From: CAVZGO01 sp963774935
GTDB lineage: Bacteria; Chloroflexota; Anaerolineae; Anaerolineales; UBA4823
Assembly: GCA_963774935.1 (NCBI GenBank)
Contig: CAVZGO010000003.1
Coordinates: forward strand, 620,001-684,000
DNA: 64,000 nt
Direction of reading: 5' to 3'
Notes under the pieces: model-generated
Seen by the model: the letters and a program-made list of their open reading frames with translations, nothing else
Databases searched by the model: none
Told to the model about the DNA's origin: nothing
Part shown: positions 53,750-62,500 of the stretch, piece by piece
Position numbering within the stretch: the first letter of the stretch is position 1
How the letters are laid out: the number at the start of each line of letters is the position of its first letter
Translations under genes and position numbers: made by a program

Positions 53750-55504
53750 TTAGCCAGCACTCTCCCCCATCTCAAAATCGACATTCACCAGGTACCCCAT
53801 TTCAGCCAGTGCTGATTTCAGACCCTTGACGCTTCCAGGCTTGATGATCGCTGCAGTCGGACTGATGACCTCGTAGATGAACCGCGCTGCCCGCCCGCCT
53901 CTCAAAGCCTGTAATATCTCTGGATTTTTTAAACGCAGCAACAATACATGCTCGAATTGCGCTTCACTTCCCGAAGTGTCCCAACGCTCCAATGCTTTCA
54001 CCAGCATGGGGGGTATATTCTGCGCATAGCGGCGCAGCAGCGCAAGCAGCTGGCTGACTTTTAAACCTTGCCCCTGGGCATGGGTTAACGACATGGGTGT
54101 CACTACATAGTAATAATCTCCATCCCGCAGCCCCTCCCAGCTACAGAAGCGGGCAATCTGGTAGCGCACAGCGCGGGGGCACAGGGCAGACAACCAGATA
54201 TCGCCTTCTGTATTCACCTGAACTGGCTCACTTTCGGTAGCTGCCTTACCGGGTGGGATTCCACGTAGCAGTTCATCCGCCATCAAGCTCAAGCGAAATG
54301 CGCCGATTTCTGGCGAAGCGGTCTGCAGCAGACCATCTTGGTGGCTAGAGGCATGTGTACCAAGGTCCACAATTCCAAGCCAGTGCAATGGTCCTGCAAT
54401 TAGATAATGCAATAAGGCACCTTCAACCTTGTCCCAATTCTCAAATCCCCTTAAGAATTCATCGCTGCCTGCCTGGCGTATGAACCACGAATCATAATCA
54501 CCTGCAGGACGTTGAAAATCAGGCTCGTGTTGTTTAACTGCGCTGACGAATGAAGATAAGCTGATCCATGGCAATTCTTCAGAGGCTGCACTGCCTTTGT
54601 ATTGATCCGATGCTCCTCTGATGAGCTCCAGTGCTAATTGCCTGGTTTTAACGGGGTCATTTCGCCAGCCTCCTTCAGCGACCAAACCTGGTACCATCCA
54701 GAGATCATTGATCTCCGGGCTTGCCAGCCAGGTCTGCACCAGACCTGTAAGTGCTTCACTCCGTCCAGCCTCTAAAAATTGGCGTGTCACATCCGGAACA
54801 GGTATGTATTGATCATCCAGCACACCGGTATCGACCAGTAGATGCTTTAAGAATTCTATCGCGACAGGCAATGGATAAGATAGCTCTGAAATGAAATCTT
54901 CGATTTGAGCATCTTTTAGTCCAATGCGCAATCCAGCCAGTAATGTACAGGTATGGTCCAGGATCCTGTCATTCGCCAGCCAAATCACCGCCCGCTCAGC
55001 CTGAGTAGCCGGCCTTCCCAGTTGGTAAACCTCGTGGGTTGTTTGCAGCCCTGCCAGTTCGAGCAGATCCGAGGGAATATACACGAATTCTTCTGCACCA
55101 CCAATTAAATCTACAAATGCTCGCCCAATCCAGGCGCGATACCATAATATTTCTGATGTCGATTCAGGATTCAAATAAGGTCGCTCGCGATCCCGCCGAC
55201 CCGGTCCTACTTCACGAATCAAGCCATACCGCCGGCTGAACTGTGCCCATGGCATGCGACCGTGGTTCGCAGCCAGATGCTCCAGCGCTTTTTTCGCATC
55301 ATCTGGTAATTCACGGTATTGCGTCTTGATTAATTCTCTGTCTAATAACGAATGAACCAGCCTTTTAAGCCCTACTTTCGCATCGGGCGCGTCAAAATCT
55401 AATCCCCATAGACCCGCAACAATACTAAAGTGTCCCAGATCACGGCCGTAAAGACTGTGAGCCAGGTCTGGCATTTCGATCCAGGTTCCAGATTTAGGCT
55501 GCAT
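53750..55504 (-). CDS. helicase-associated-domain protein (XPB/Ssl2 N-terminal-like), no helicase motor
   Basis: The 584-residue soluble protein contains winged-helix-like segments (LDRELIKTQYRELPDDAKKA near 55; MPWAQFSRRYGL near 85) and a C-terminal part (YYVVTPMSLTHAQGQGLKVS, then LLALLRRYAQNIPPMLVKAL) that resembles the Helicase_C_3/XPB N-terminal domain seen in actinobacterial and chloroflexal proteins. No Walker motifs are present. A DNA-binding or regulatory role is a guess. Its start overlaps the lipid kinase gene by 11 bases. Confidence 0.5.
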   Translation of the reverse strand: MQPKSGTWIEMPDLAHSLYGRDLGHFSIVAGLWGLDFDAPDAKVGLKRLVHSLLDRELIKTQYRELPDDAKKALEHLAANHGRMPWAQFSRRYGLIREVGPGRRDRERPYLNPESTSEILWYRAWIGRAFVDLIGGAEEFVYIPSDLLELAGLQTTHEVYQLGRPATQAERAVIWLANDRILDHTCTLLAGLRIGLKDAQIEDFISELSYPLPVAIEFLKHLLVDTGVLDDQYIPVPDVTRQFLEAGRSEALTGLVQTWLASPEINDLWMVPGLVAEGGWRNDPVKTRQLALELIRGASDQYKGSAASEELPWISLSSFVSAVKQHEPDFQRPAGDYDSWFIRQAGSDEFLRGFENWDKVEGALLHYLIAGPLHWLGIVDLGTHASSHQDGLLQTASPEIGAFRLSLMADELLRGIPPGKAATESEPVQVNTEGDIWLSALCPRAVRYQIARFCSWEGLRDGDYYYVVTPMSLTHAQGQGLKVSQLLALLRRYAQNIPPMLVKALERWDTSGSEAQFEHVLLLRLKNPEILQALRGGRAARFIYEVISPTAAIIKPGSVKGLKSALAEMGYLVNVDFEMGESAG

Positions 55505-56438
55505 CAGAAGGTATCTTAGCCCCCAGGACTTCGAGCTCTCCAGGAAGGAGCGTTACAGAGAATTGGCGCACATCAGAGCCAAATCCTGAAAAGACCTCTC
55601 CATCAGTATGGATATACAATGGACGGTCGGCTTGCAGTGTTAATTCTCTAAATTGCCCAGAATGAACTTGTGGAAAACGTTCATGCGTGCCTTTCATCAC
55701 TTCTGGAAGAAGACGTAACATCATCAACCTTGACACCTTTTGAATTCCTGCATATTGAAAAACACCATCATCCGGTCGAGCACGCGGAGAAACATTAAAC
55801 GCGCCGCCTTCACGCCCGCCATTACACAATACAAGCATTAATGATTCGTGTTCCCAGCTCTCAAGGTCGGTGGTTACTTTCATCCGCGGGGCATCATGGT
55901 TCAGAATAATAGTTTGTAAGACAGCCACCAGATAGATCATGAACCCTTTAATGATCTTCAACCGGTGAGAGCGAATGGTCACCGTGGTGTCAAACCCTAC
56001 ACCGAGTGCATTTACCCAGTAGTCCACCGTGCCCGCCCCATCCACCATCCGCCCAACATCGATGCGAAACGGCTGAGAAGCGAACATCTGCTTGAGTGCT
56101 ATTTCCGGATGCGCGTCAATCCCGATTGCATGTGAAAAATCGTTGCCTGAGCCTAGTGGCAATACACCAAGCACCGGTCGCTGCTCTGCCGGAAATTGCA
56201 TCAAACCATTAACAACTTCATGGACAGTACCATCTCCGCCAGCAGCAATGACCAGGTCATAACCATCCTGGACAGCCTGGCGTGCTAATTCAGTTGCGTC
56301 GCCAGGTTTTTCGGTTTCGCTCCAGGTAACATTACCAATCGCGGCGATGAGCGGTCGTAAATTAAAGGCGGTATGCCTGGCTTTACCCAGGTTAGCATTC
56401 GGATTGACGATCAGTTTTATGCGAGACAATTTATCCAT
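55494..56438 (-). CDS. diacylglycerol/YegS-type lipid kinase
   Basis: The 314-residue protein of the DAGK catalytic family begins with LIVNPNANLGKA (nucleotide-binding Asn-Pro-x-x-Gly pattern), has AAGGDGTVHEVVNGL at ~65-79 and LPLGSGNDFSHAIG at ~95-108. These enzymes phosphorylate diacylglycerol, sphingoid or undecaprenol-type lipids. The exact lipid is unknown. The second half is the beta-sandwich domain. ATG 56438; the stop overlaps the downstream gene's start. Confidence 0.9.
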   Translation of the reverse strand: MDKLSRIKLIVNPNANLGKARHTAFNLRPLIAAIGNVTWSETEKPGDATELARQAVQDGYDLVIAAGGDGTVHEVVNGLMQFPAEQRPVLGVLPLGSGNDFSHAIGIDAHPEIALKQMFASQPFRIDVGRMVDGAGTVDYWVNALGVGFDTTVTIRSHRLKIIKGFMIYLVAVLQTIILNHDAPRMKVTTDLESWEHESLMLVLCNGGREGGAFNVSPRARPDDGVFQYAGIQKVSRLMMLRLLPEVMKGTHERFPQVHSGQFRELTLQADRPLYIHTDGEVFSGFGSDVRQFSVTLLPGELEVLGAKIPSDAA

Positions 56439-56554
56439 AATTTCCTGTCAGGGTTGAGAATGATTTCAAAATATGCAAACAGAAGAGAGGCACGTTGTTC
56501 AACTCCACTCACCTGTCCTTGAGTTTATAAATACTTCAGGTAGATAGCCCTGGT

Positions 56555-57325
56555 CTATGTGTAATGAAATTCGAGCTCGCCTGCGGGGAGGACAATCTGA
56601 CCTTCTTGAGCGTCACCCAGGAGTAACACATCTTTGGGTCGGGTTACTGCCAGCCAGGCAGTATACGCTGCCACCAGTGCATCCAGCTCACCTGCGGAGT
56701 AGAGGTTCTCGGTCGGCAAGATTCCTTTCAACAATTTATGCGAGGTGATCTCCTCGAAGAATCGCATTGGATCCGGCAGGCGGATATTATACTCGTAGAG
56801 CGCAAGCTGGCGTTGTAGCCGACCTTCCAAAGTGTATTTCGGGAAGGGTATTTTTTTCATTAAAACTGTAAAACTAGCGTGAGGATAAACCTCCAGGGTC
56901 TGCAGCTCTGCCGCATCGATTGGATAGGTGCGGTAACCCAATTTTTCCAAATGTGCGTAAAGGCTGAAGCCCATCTGCATCCACTTGGGGCAAACCGATA
57001 AATCAGACGGAGTTTGCGGAATAACAATATTACGCTGCCGGAGGAGGTAATCCGCAAGACGAAAATCTACCCAGCGCCCAGAAGCCGGTAGTGGGTTAAG
57101 TTGCTGCCGGACTTCCTGCCGGGTCATCACCCCCTGGTTCGGGCGACGTGGAGAACATACTGCGATTACAGCCTGGCGCTGACCGGCGGAGAAAGCCAGG
57201 ATCTCATCCAGACGACCTGCTCCGAGGGCGATGGGACGCAGCTCATGATCCAGCGCAGCGTAGCAAAATGGCTTCTGCCCGGCGGTAGGATCTATGCCGA
57301 TAAAGGTCATTTGATTAAATAGCAT
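56555..57325 (-). CDS. DUF429 family protein (RNase H-fold, predicted nuclease)
   Basis: The 256-residue protein starts with IGIDPTAG-like FIGIDPTAGQKPFCYAAL, an acidic strand as in RNase H-fold proteins. The conserved VYPHASFTVL and the C-terminal ELDALVAAYTAWLAV complete the usual DUF429 pattern of acidic residues. Catalysis has not been shown for the family. It is preceded by the lipid kinase gene only downstream, with a 116-base gap, and diverges from the aldehyde dehydrogenase. Confidence 0.83.
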   Translation of the reverse strand: MLFNQMTFIGIDPTAGQKPFCYAALDHELRPIALGAGRLDEILAFSAGQRQAVIAVCSPRRPNQGVMTRQEVRQQLNPLPASGRWVDFRLADYLLRQRNIVIPQTPSDLSVCPKWMQMGFSLYAHLEKLGYRTYPIDAAELQTLEVYPHASFTVLMKKIPFPKYTLEGRLQRQLALYEYNIRLPDPMRFFEEITSHKLLKGILPTENLYSAGELDALVAAYTAWLAVTRPKDVLLLGDAQEGQIVLPAGELEFHYT

Positions 57326-57405
57326 CTTCCCACAGTTTAGCGCAAAATGGTACAGGATGCAATAAAGACAGGAAATCTGTCATACCAAGAAGGATACACC
57401 TATCT

Positions 57406-57434
57406 TTGACTCTGAATTATACCTAAGCTATACT
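57406..57434 (+). promoter_or_regulatory. promoter of the aldehyde dehydrogenase gene
   Basis: TTGACT (57406-57411), 17 bases, TATACT (57429-57434). The leader would be about 53 bases, with AAGGAG seven bases before ATG 57494. Confidence 0.65.
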
Positions 57435-57493
57435 ATGAATGAGATAGTTCTTCGATACCAAAATGTGACCCATTAACATATAAGGAGCGATAT

Positions 57494-59074
57494 ATGGCAG
57501 AAACTTTCAAATTAACCTACGCAACCATGTTCAACCCACCTGAAGAATTACATCAAAATTTCGACAGAGCCCTGGAAAAAGTAAAAGCAAAGCTGGGATC
57601 TGAATACGGATTAATCATCAATAACCAGGATGTGTTTGCGGAAGACAAATTTGAGGATCGCAACCCGGCGAACACAGATCAGATCCTGGCTGTAATGCAA
57701 AAAGGCAACGAGACAAATGCCCGAGTTGCTCTGCAAGCTGCGCGCAAGGCTTACCCAGGTTGGAGCACGACCCCCTGGCATAAACGCGTTGCATTGCTTC
57801 GTAAAGCTGCTGACCTCATCGACGAGCGGATTTATGAGCTTGGCGCAGCAATGGCATTTGAGGTCGGCAAAAATCGCATGGAATCACTCGGTGACGTAGC
57901 CGAGACCGCAGACCTGATCCGCTATTCTTGCTTCCAGATGGAAAAGAACGACGGTTATGTCGTCGAGATGGGTCGTGATCCGTTGGTGGGATACCAGGCT
58001 ACCAATTTGTCCGTACTCAAACCGTATGGCGTTTGGCTGGTCATCAGCCCCTTCAACTTTCCGTTCGCACTTACCGGCGGTCCTGCTGGCGCGGCGCTGG
58101 TCGCCGGCAACACCATCGTGATTAAACCGGCAACCGATACCCCCTGGATCGTGCGGCTTCTGGCAGAATGCTTCCGTGATGCCGGTTTGCCCGATGGCGT
58201 TTGTAATTTCGTGACGGGTCCAGGTCGCACTTTAGGTCAGGCATTGATTGATAGCCCTGAGGTGGACGGTGTTACATTCACCGGCTCATTCGATGTGGGC
58301 ATGAAAATCTTCCGTGATTTTGCGCATGGCAACTATGTTCGCCCAACCATTTTGGAGCTGGGCGGCAAGAACCCTGTCATCGTCTCGAAAAATGCCGATC
58401 TGGAAATTGCTGCTACCGGTATCCTTCGCTCCGCCTTTGGCCTGCAGGGGCAAAAATGCTCAGCCGCTTCACGCGTCTTCGTCGAAGCACCCGTTTACGA
58501 TGCCCTGGTCGACCGCCTGGTGACGATGACGAATAAGCTTACCATCGGCGATCCAACCGACAGAAAGAATTACCTTGGTCCGGTTGTGAACAAAAGCTCT
58601 TATGAGGACTACAAAAACTTCACTGCTGAGCTTGCTCTTGCTGGCACCATTCTGACCGGGGGTAAAGTGCTGACGGAAGGCGAATTTGCCAATGGATATT
58701 TCTGCGCTCCGACCCTGGTTGCAGACCTGCCCTACGATCACCGGCTGTGGAAATATGAGATGTTCCTGCCAATCACCACAATCGGCAAAGTCGACGATCT
58801 CAAAGAAGCAATGCAAATGGCCAATGATGTCAATTACGGGCTGACTGCCGGTTTCTATGGTCTGGAAGATGAAGCTGGCTGGTTCTTTGACCACATCGAA
58901 GCAGGCGTGACCTACGCCAACCGGCCCCAAGGCGCTACCACGGGCGCATGGCCTGGCTTCCAGCCCTTTGGTGGGTGGAAGGGTTCTGGCTCATCGGGTA
59001 AAAATGCCGGTGGGCATTACTACCTGCCACTGTACATGCATGAACAAATCCAAACTTTGATTCAACCGGATTAA
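57494..59074 (+). CDS. aldehyde dehydrogenase, 1-pyrroline-5-carboxylate dehydrogenase type
   Basis: The 526-residue NAD(P)-dependent enzyme has ISPFNFPFALTGGPAGAALV, the oxyanion/base region ELGGKNPVIV and the nucleophile Cys322 in GQKCSAASR. The length and these motifs fit the PruA-like branch, which oxidises glutamate semialdehyde to glutamate during proline or ornithine breakdown. Related chloroflexal enzymes may have other substrates, so the exact call is moderate. It has its own promoter and is followed by a large hairpin. Confidence 0.85.
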   Translation: MAETFKLTYATMFNPPEELHQNFDRALEKVKAKLGSEYGLIINNQDVFAEDKFEDRNPANTDQILAVMQKGNETNARVALQAARKAYPGWSTTPWHKRVALLRKAADLIDERIYELGAAMAFEVGKNRMESLGDVAETADLIRYSCFQMEKNDGYVVEMGRDPLVGYQATNLSVLKPYGVWLVISPFNFPFALTGGPAGAALVAGNTIVIKPATDTPWIVRLLAECFRDAGLPDGVCNFVTGPGRTLGQALIDSPEVDGVTFTGSFDVGMKIFRDFAHGNYVRPTILELGGKNPVIVSKNADLEIAATGILRSAFGLQGQKCSAASRVFVEAPVYDALVDRLVTMTNKLTIGDPTDRKNYLGPVVNKSSYEDYKNFTAELALAGTILTGGKVLTEGEFANGYFCAPTLVADLPYDHRLWKYEMFLPITTIGKVDDLKEAMQMANDVNYGLTAGFYGLEDEAGWFFDHIEAGVTYANRPQGATTGAWPGFQPFGGWKGSGSSGKNAGGHYYLPLYMHEQIQTLIQPD

Positions 59075-59135
59075 ACCCTGCTCGATCAGGTCCGCATCCG
59101 GTCGCTGCTAGATCAGAAAATTTCTACTTATAAAA

Positions 59136-59184
59136 TTCCCCAACGATCGTGCCCCCGTAATTCTAATGCACGATCGTTGGGGAA
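59136..59184. terminator. 17-bp perfect stem-loop after the aldehyde dehydrogenase gene
   Basis: TTCCCCAACGATCGTGC (59136-59152) pairs exactly with 59168-59184 across a 15-base loop. On the plus strand no U tract follows, while on the minus strand TTTTATAAG does. It may be a terminator or another structural element. Confidence 0.55.
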
Positions 59185-59252
59185 ATGGAAGGTAAAATCG
59201 CTGCATAAATCCGAGCGTAAATAGAGTTGTCTACCAGTAAATTCGAATCCTC

Positions 59253-59492
59253 ATGGGTCAACGATTTGGTGTTTTCTTCCTGTTTTCTGGGATCCTCGCG
59301 ATTATCTTTTTTGCCATTTCCATCCAGGCGGAGAACCCGCTTTATTGGATGTGCGCCGGTGGACTGGCATTGTTTTTAATCGGCTTTGCAATGATCTTGC
59401 ATTTCCGTACCCCTCCTCCAGAGAGCACACGGTTTAAAACGTATAATCGCCTCCGTAACCGGCGACCCGGTGAGAAATCTAAGCCCAGGTAA
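59253..59492 (+). CDS. small two-helix membrane protein
   Basis: The 79-residue protein has two hydrophobic helices (about 6-24 and 30-49) and a basic tail (RFKTYNRLRNRRPGEKSKPR). Length and charge pattern suggest a real small membrane protein, but no family is recognised. It stands alone between the hairpin at 59136 and the CoA-transferase genes. No convincing ribosome site precedes ATG 59253. Confidence 0.5.
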   Translation: MGQRFGVFFLFSGILAIIFFAISIQAENPLYWMCAGGLALFLIGFAMILHFRTPPPESTRFKTYNRLRNRRPGEKSKPR

Positions 59493-59594
59493 AAACAATT
59501 GCAATCCCGTACACTCAATCTAGATATTGTTCGGAAAAGCTGCTTGATCCATAAATATAAGAATTAATCATAAATCTGAAAGAACAGGTAATCT

Positions 59595-60497
59595 ATGGGT
59601 AAACTCATTCCACTCGCCGACGCAATTCGTCAATACGTATTCGATGGCGACACGATTTATGCGGCAGGTTTTACACATTTGATCCCATTTGCAGCTGGTC
59701 ATGAAATCATGCGCCAGCAGAAAAAAGAACTTGTCCTGGCACGAGCGACGCCAGATTTGATTTACGATCAGATGGTCGCCGCCGGCTGCGCCCGTAAAGT
59801 TATTTTTTCATATATGGGCAATCCAGGGGTTGGATCGCTGCGTATTTTACGTGCCGCGCTGGAAGCTGGCAAGCTGGAATGGGAAGAATATTCCCATTTT
59901 GGCATGATCTCCCGCCTGCAAGCCGGCGCAACCGGACTGCCATTCATGCCGATGAACCTGTCCGCGGCAGAAGATCTGGAAAACGCCAATCCTAATTATC
60001 GCCACGTGACTGATCCTTACTCAGGTCGCGAAGTGGTAGTCGTACCAGCGCTGAATCCGGATGTCGCCATTGTGCATGTGCAGCGGGCTGACAAGGACGG
60101 CAATGCCCATATTTGGGGGATCATTGGCGAGCAAAAAGAAGCTGCTTTTGCTGCCAGCCGGGTGATTTTAACTGCCGAGGAAATCGTCGATGAGGCGATC
60201 ATCCGCTCTGACCCCAACCGCACTTTGATCCCAGGTTTCATCGTTGATGCGGTCTGTCACGTCCCTTACGCCAGCCATCCCTCATATACGCAAGGATATT
60301 ATGACCGTGATAATGAGTTCTATTTGCGCTGGGATGAAATCAGCCAGAGCAATGAAGCTGTCCAGGCGTATCTGGACGAATGGGTTTTTGGCGTGCGTGA
60401 CCGTGCCGAATACTGGGAAAAACTTGGCCGTCAGGTGCACGACCGTCTGAAGGTCGCCAGCCGGGTGAGTGCAACGGTCGATTATGGGCAATATTAA
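59595..60497 (+). CDS. CoA-transferase family protein, alpha subunit (GctA/IpdA-like)
   Basis: The 300-residue protein of the family I CoA-transferase fold starts LADAIRQYVFDGDTIYAAGF, the usual beginning of the A subunit. It also has FSYMGNPGVGSLRILRAALE-type sequence and EEYSHFGMISRLQAGATGLP. These match the glutaconate-CoA-transferase/IpdA set better than acetate or acetoacetate transferases. IpdA-like members can be ring-opening hydrolases instead of transferases. It works with the beta subunit 36 bases downstream. Confidence 0.87.
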   Translation: MGKLIPLADAIRQYVFDGDTIYAAGFTHLIPFAAGHEIMRQQKKELVLARATPDLIYDQMVAAGCARKVIFSYMGNPGVGSLRILRAALEAGKLEWEEYSHFGMISRLQAGATGLPFMPMNLSAAEDLENANPNYRHVTDPYSGREVVVVPALNPDVAIVHVQRADKDGNAHIWGIIGEQKEAAFAASRVILTAEEIVDEAIIRSDPNRTLIPGFIVDAVCHVPYASHPSYTQGYYDRDNEFYLRWDEISQSNEAVQAYLDEWVFGVRDRAEYWEKLGRQVHDRLKVASRVSATVDYGQY

Positions 60498-60533
60498 CGA
60501 TAAGAAGATGGATCTCTTGAGAGGAATGATCTC

Positions 60534-61304
60534 ATGACAGATACGACTTATTCGGCAGCAGAGCTGATGATCGTCAATGCCGCTCGGTTATTGAAAGATG
60601 GTGATGTGGTCTTTGTGGGTGTTGGGCAGCCAAACCTGGCTTGCAACCTGGCACGCCGCACGCATGCCCCCAACCTGCTCATGATTTATGAAGCAGGTGT
60701 GGTTGGCGCCCAGCCGGCACGCCTGCCGCTTTCCATCGGTGATCCGACGCTGGTGAGCGGCGCCACAGCCGTGTGCAGTATGTATGACGTATTTGCTTTC
60801 TACCTGCAGCGCGGGAATGTCGATGTTGGCTTCATGGGTGGTGCTCAAATTGATCGCTTCGGCAACATTAATGCCACTGTGATCGGAAATTACCAGAACC
60901 CGAAAGTCCGCTTGCCGGGGTCGGGTGGCTCCAAAGAAATTGCCGCCTGGGCTAATCGTTGCTATATTATGACACCTCACCAAAAGCGCCGCTTCCCCGA
61001 GAAGGTTGATTTCCGCACCTCGGCTGGCTTCTTAAGCGGCAGAGCTGAACGAGATGCCTTTCACCTGCGCGGCGCAGGCCCGCTGGCGGTAGTAACCGAC
61101 CTGGGTATTTTGGAACCAGATGAAACCGGTGAATTGGAGCTCACCGCCTTGCATCCGGGCGCAACCACCGACTCCACAAAATCGAACACCGGCTGGGACT
61201 TAAAAATATCAGCAAAGCTCCGGGTGACCGATCCGCCAACCGATCAAGAGCTGCGCATCCTGCACGATGACCTCGATCCCAGTGGAATCTACCTGAAATC
61301 ATAG
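60534..61304 (+). CDS. CoA-transferase family protein, beta subunit (GctB/IpdB-like)
   Basis: The 256-residue partner of the preceding gene has VFVGVGQPNLACNLARRTHA, then MIYEAGVVGAQPARLPLSIG, where the Glu of YEAG occupies the position of the catalytic glutamate in the SENG/ESG motif of glutaconate CoA-transferase. GGAQIDRFGNINATVIG and GSGGSKEIAAWANR are conserved. Whether CoA transfer or hydrolysis is catalysed cannot be told. The galactokinase gene starts 10 bases later, so the three genes are probably co-transcribed. Confidence 0.87.
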   Translation: MTDTTYSAAELMIVNAARLLKDGDVVFVGVGQPNLACNLARRTHAPNLLMIYEAGVVGAQPARLPLSIGDPTLVSGATAVCSMYDVFAFYLQRGNVDVGFMGGAQIDRFGNINATVIGNYQNPKVRLPGSGGSKEIAAWANRCYIMTPHQKRRFPEKVDFRTSAGFLSGRAERDAFHLRGAGPLAVVTDLGILEPDETGELELTALHPGATTDSTKSNTGWDLKISAKLRVTDPPTDQELRILHDDLDPSGIYLKS

Positions 61305-61314
61305 GCTCGCAGTT

Positions 61315-62481
61315 ATGGAAATCATTCAATCATTCACCCAAGCTTTCATCGAATCGCCCGCGATCGTCGCCAGCGCACCTGGACGGGTAAATTTGCTCGG
61401 CGAGCATATCGATTATAACGGGGGTCCTGTTCTGCCCGTGGCGATTGATAAGGAAGTCACGCTTACCTGTGCACCGGCTCAAGGGGAACAGGTTGAGATC
61501 CTCGCCCTGGATCTCCAGCAGAAAATCAGCTTCCGGCTGGATCAGTTGGATCAAAAACTCACCTTAACCGGTGACCCACTGCCGCAATGGGCATTATATC
61601 CAGCGGGGGTAGCCTGGGCGCTAAGTCAGGCAGGGCTGCAGCTCAGCGGGATGCAAGCCGCATTCACCTCTACCGTTCCCATTGGCGCGGGATTGAGCTC
61701 CTCAGCGGCGGTCGAGGTCGGGTTCGCCCAGCTCTGGCTCGCCCTGAGCGATCAGGTGGTTGACCCGCTCCAGGTCGCCCGCATCTGCCAGCGGGCTGAA
61801 AATGCCTACGTAGGCGTTTCCTGCGGTTTGATGGATCAATTTGCCTGCGCCTGCGGAGTTGCCGATCATGCCCTCTATTTCGACACCCGCAGCCTGGATT
61901 GGCATCCTGTGCCCTTGCCAGAAAATACTGCCATCGTCATCGCCGACTCCGGCGTGCGGCGCAGCCTGACGAGCTCGGCTTACAACAACCGCCGTTCCGC
62001 CTGCGAACAAGCCGTTGCCTTGCTTCAACCGTCTCTGCCGCACATTCAATCTCTCCGGGATGTGACTCCTACAGAGTTTGCCGCCCTGAGCGTCTATTTA
62101 CCCGACGAAATCCGTATGCGTGCTGAACACGTGGTCAAGGAAATTGCCCGGGTAGAGGCAGCCGTGACAGCTCTGAATCGAAATGACCCGCAGGCATTTG
62201 GCGCACTGATGTACTCCGGTCATGCCAGCCTGCGCGACCTTTATGAGGTCAGTACACCTGAATTAGATGCCCTGGTGGAGATTGCTCGCCAGGCACCCGG
62301 CTGCTGGGGGGCGCGCCTGACCGGGGCTGGATTTGGTGGCTGTACCGTCAATCTGGTAGACGTCGACCAATCACAGTCGTTTATTGAACATCTTAAATTG
62401 GGTTATTCCCAGGCGACTGGTCGAGAGCCGGCTGTCTATCTCTGCCAAGCGAGCGCGGGAGCCCATGCTACGAAGATTTAA
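61315..62481 (+). CDS. galK: galactokinase
   Basis: The 388-residue GHMP kinase phosphorylates galactose at C1. Visible motifs are the signature APGRVNLLGEHIDYNGG, the ATP-binding glycine-rich loop PIGAGLSSSAAVEVG, the substrate Asp region CGLMDQFACACG, and motif 3 GARLTGAGFGGCTVNLV. It follows the CoA-transferase pair closely, an unexpected pairing of functions. The Leloir partner galT is 8 kb away. It is convergent with a WD40 gene. Confidence 0.95.
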   Translation: MEIIQSFTQAFIESPAIVASAPGRVNLLGEHIDYNGGPVLPVAIDKEVTLTCAPAQGEQVEILALDLQQKISFRLDQLDQKLTLTGDPLPQWALYPAGVAWALSQAGLQLSGMQAAFTSTVPIGAGLSSSAAVEVGFAQLWLALSDQVVDPLQVARICQRAENAYVGVSCGLMDQFACACGVADHALYFDTRSLDWHPVPLPENTAIVIADSGVRRSLTSSAYNNRRSACEQAVALLQPSLPHIQSLRDVTPTEFAALSVYLPDEIRMRAEHVVKEIARVEAAVTALNRNDPQAFGALMYSGHASLRDLYEVSTPELDALVEIARQAPGCWGARLTGAGFGGCTVNLVDVDQSQSFIEHLKLGYSQATGREPAVYLCQASAGAHATKI

Positions 62482-62500
62482 TAGCGGAGCAGCCGGTTTT

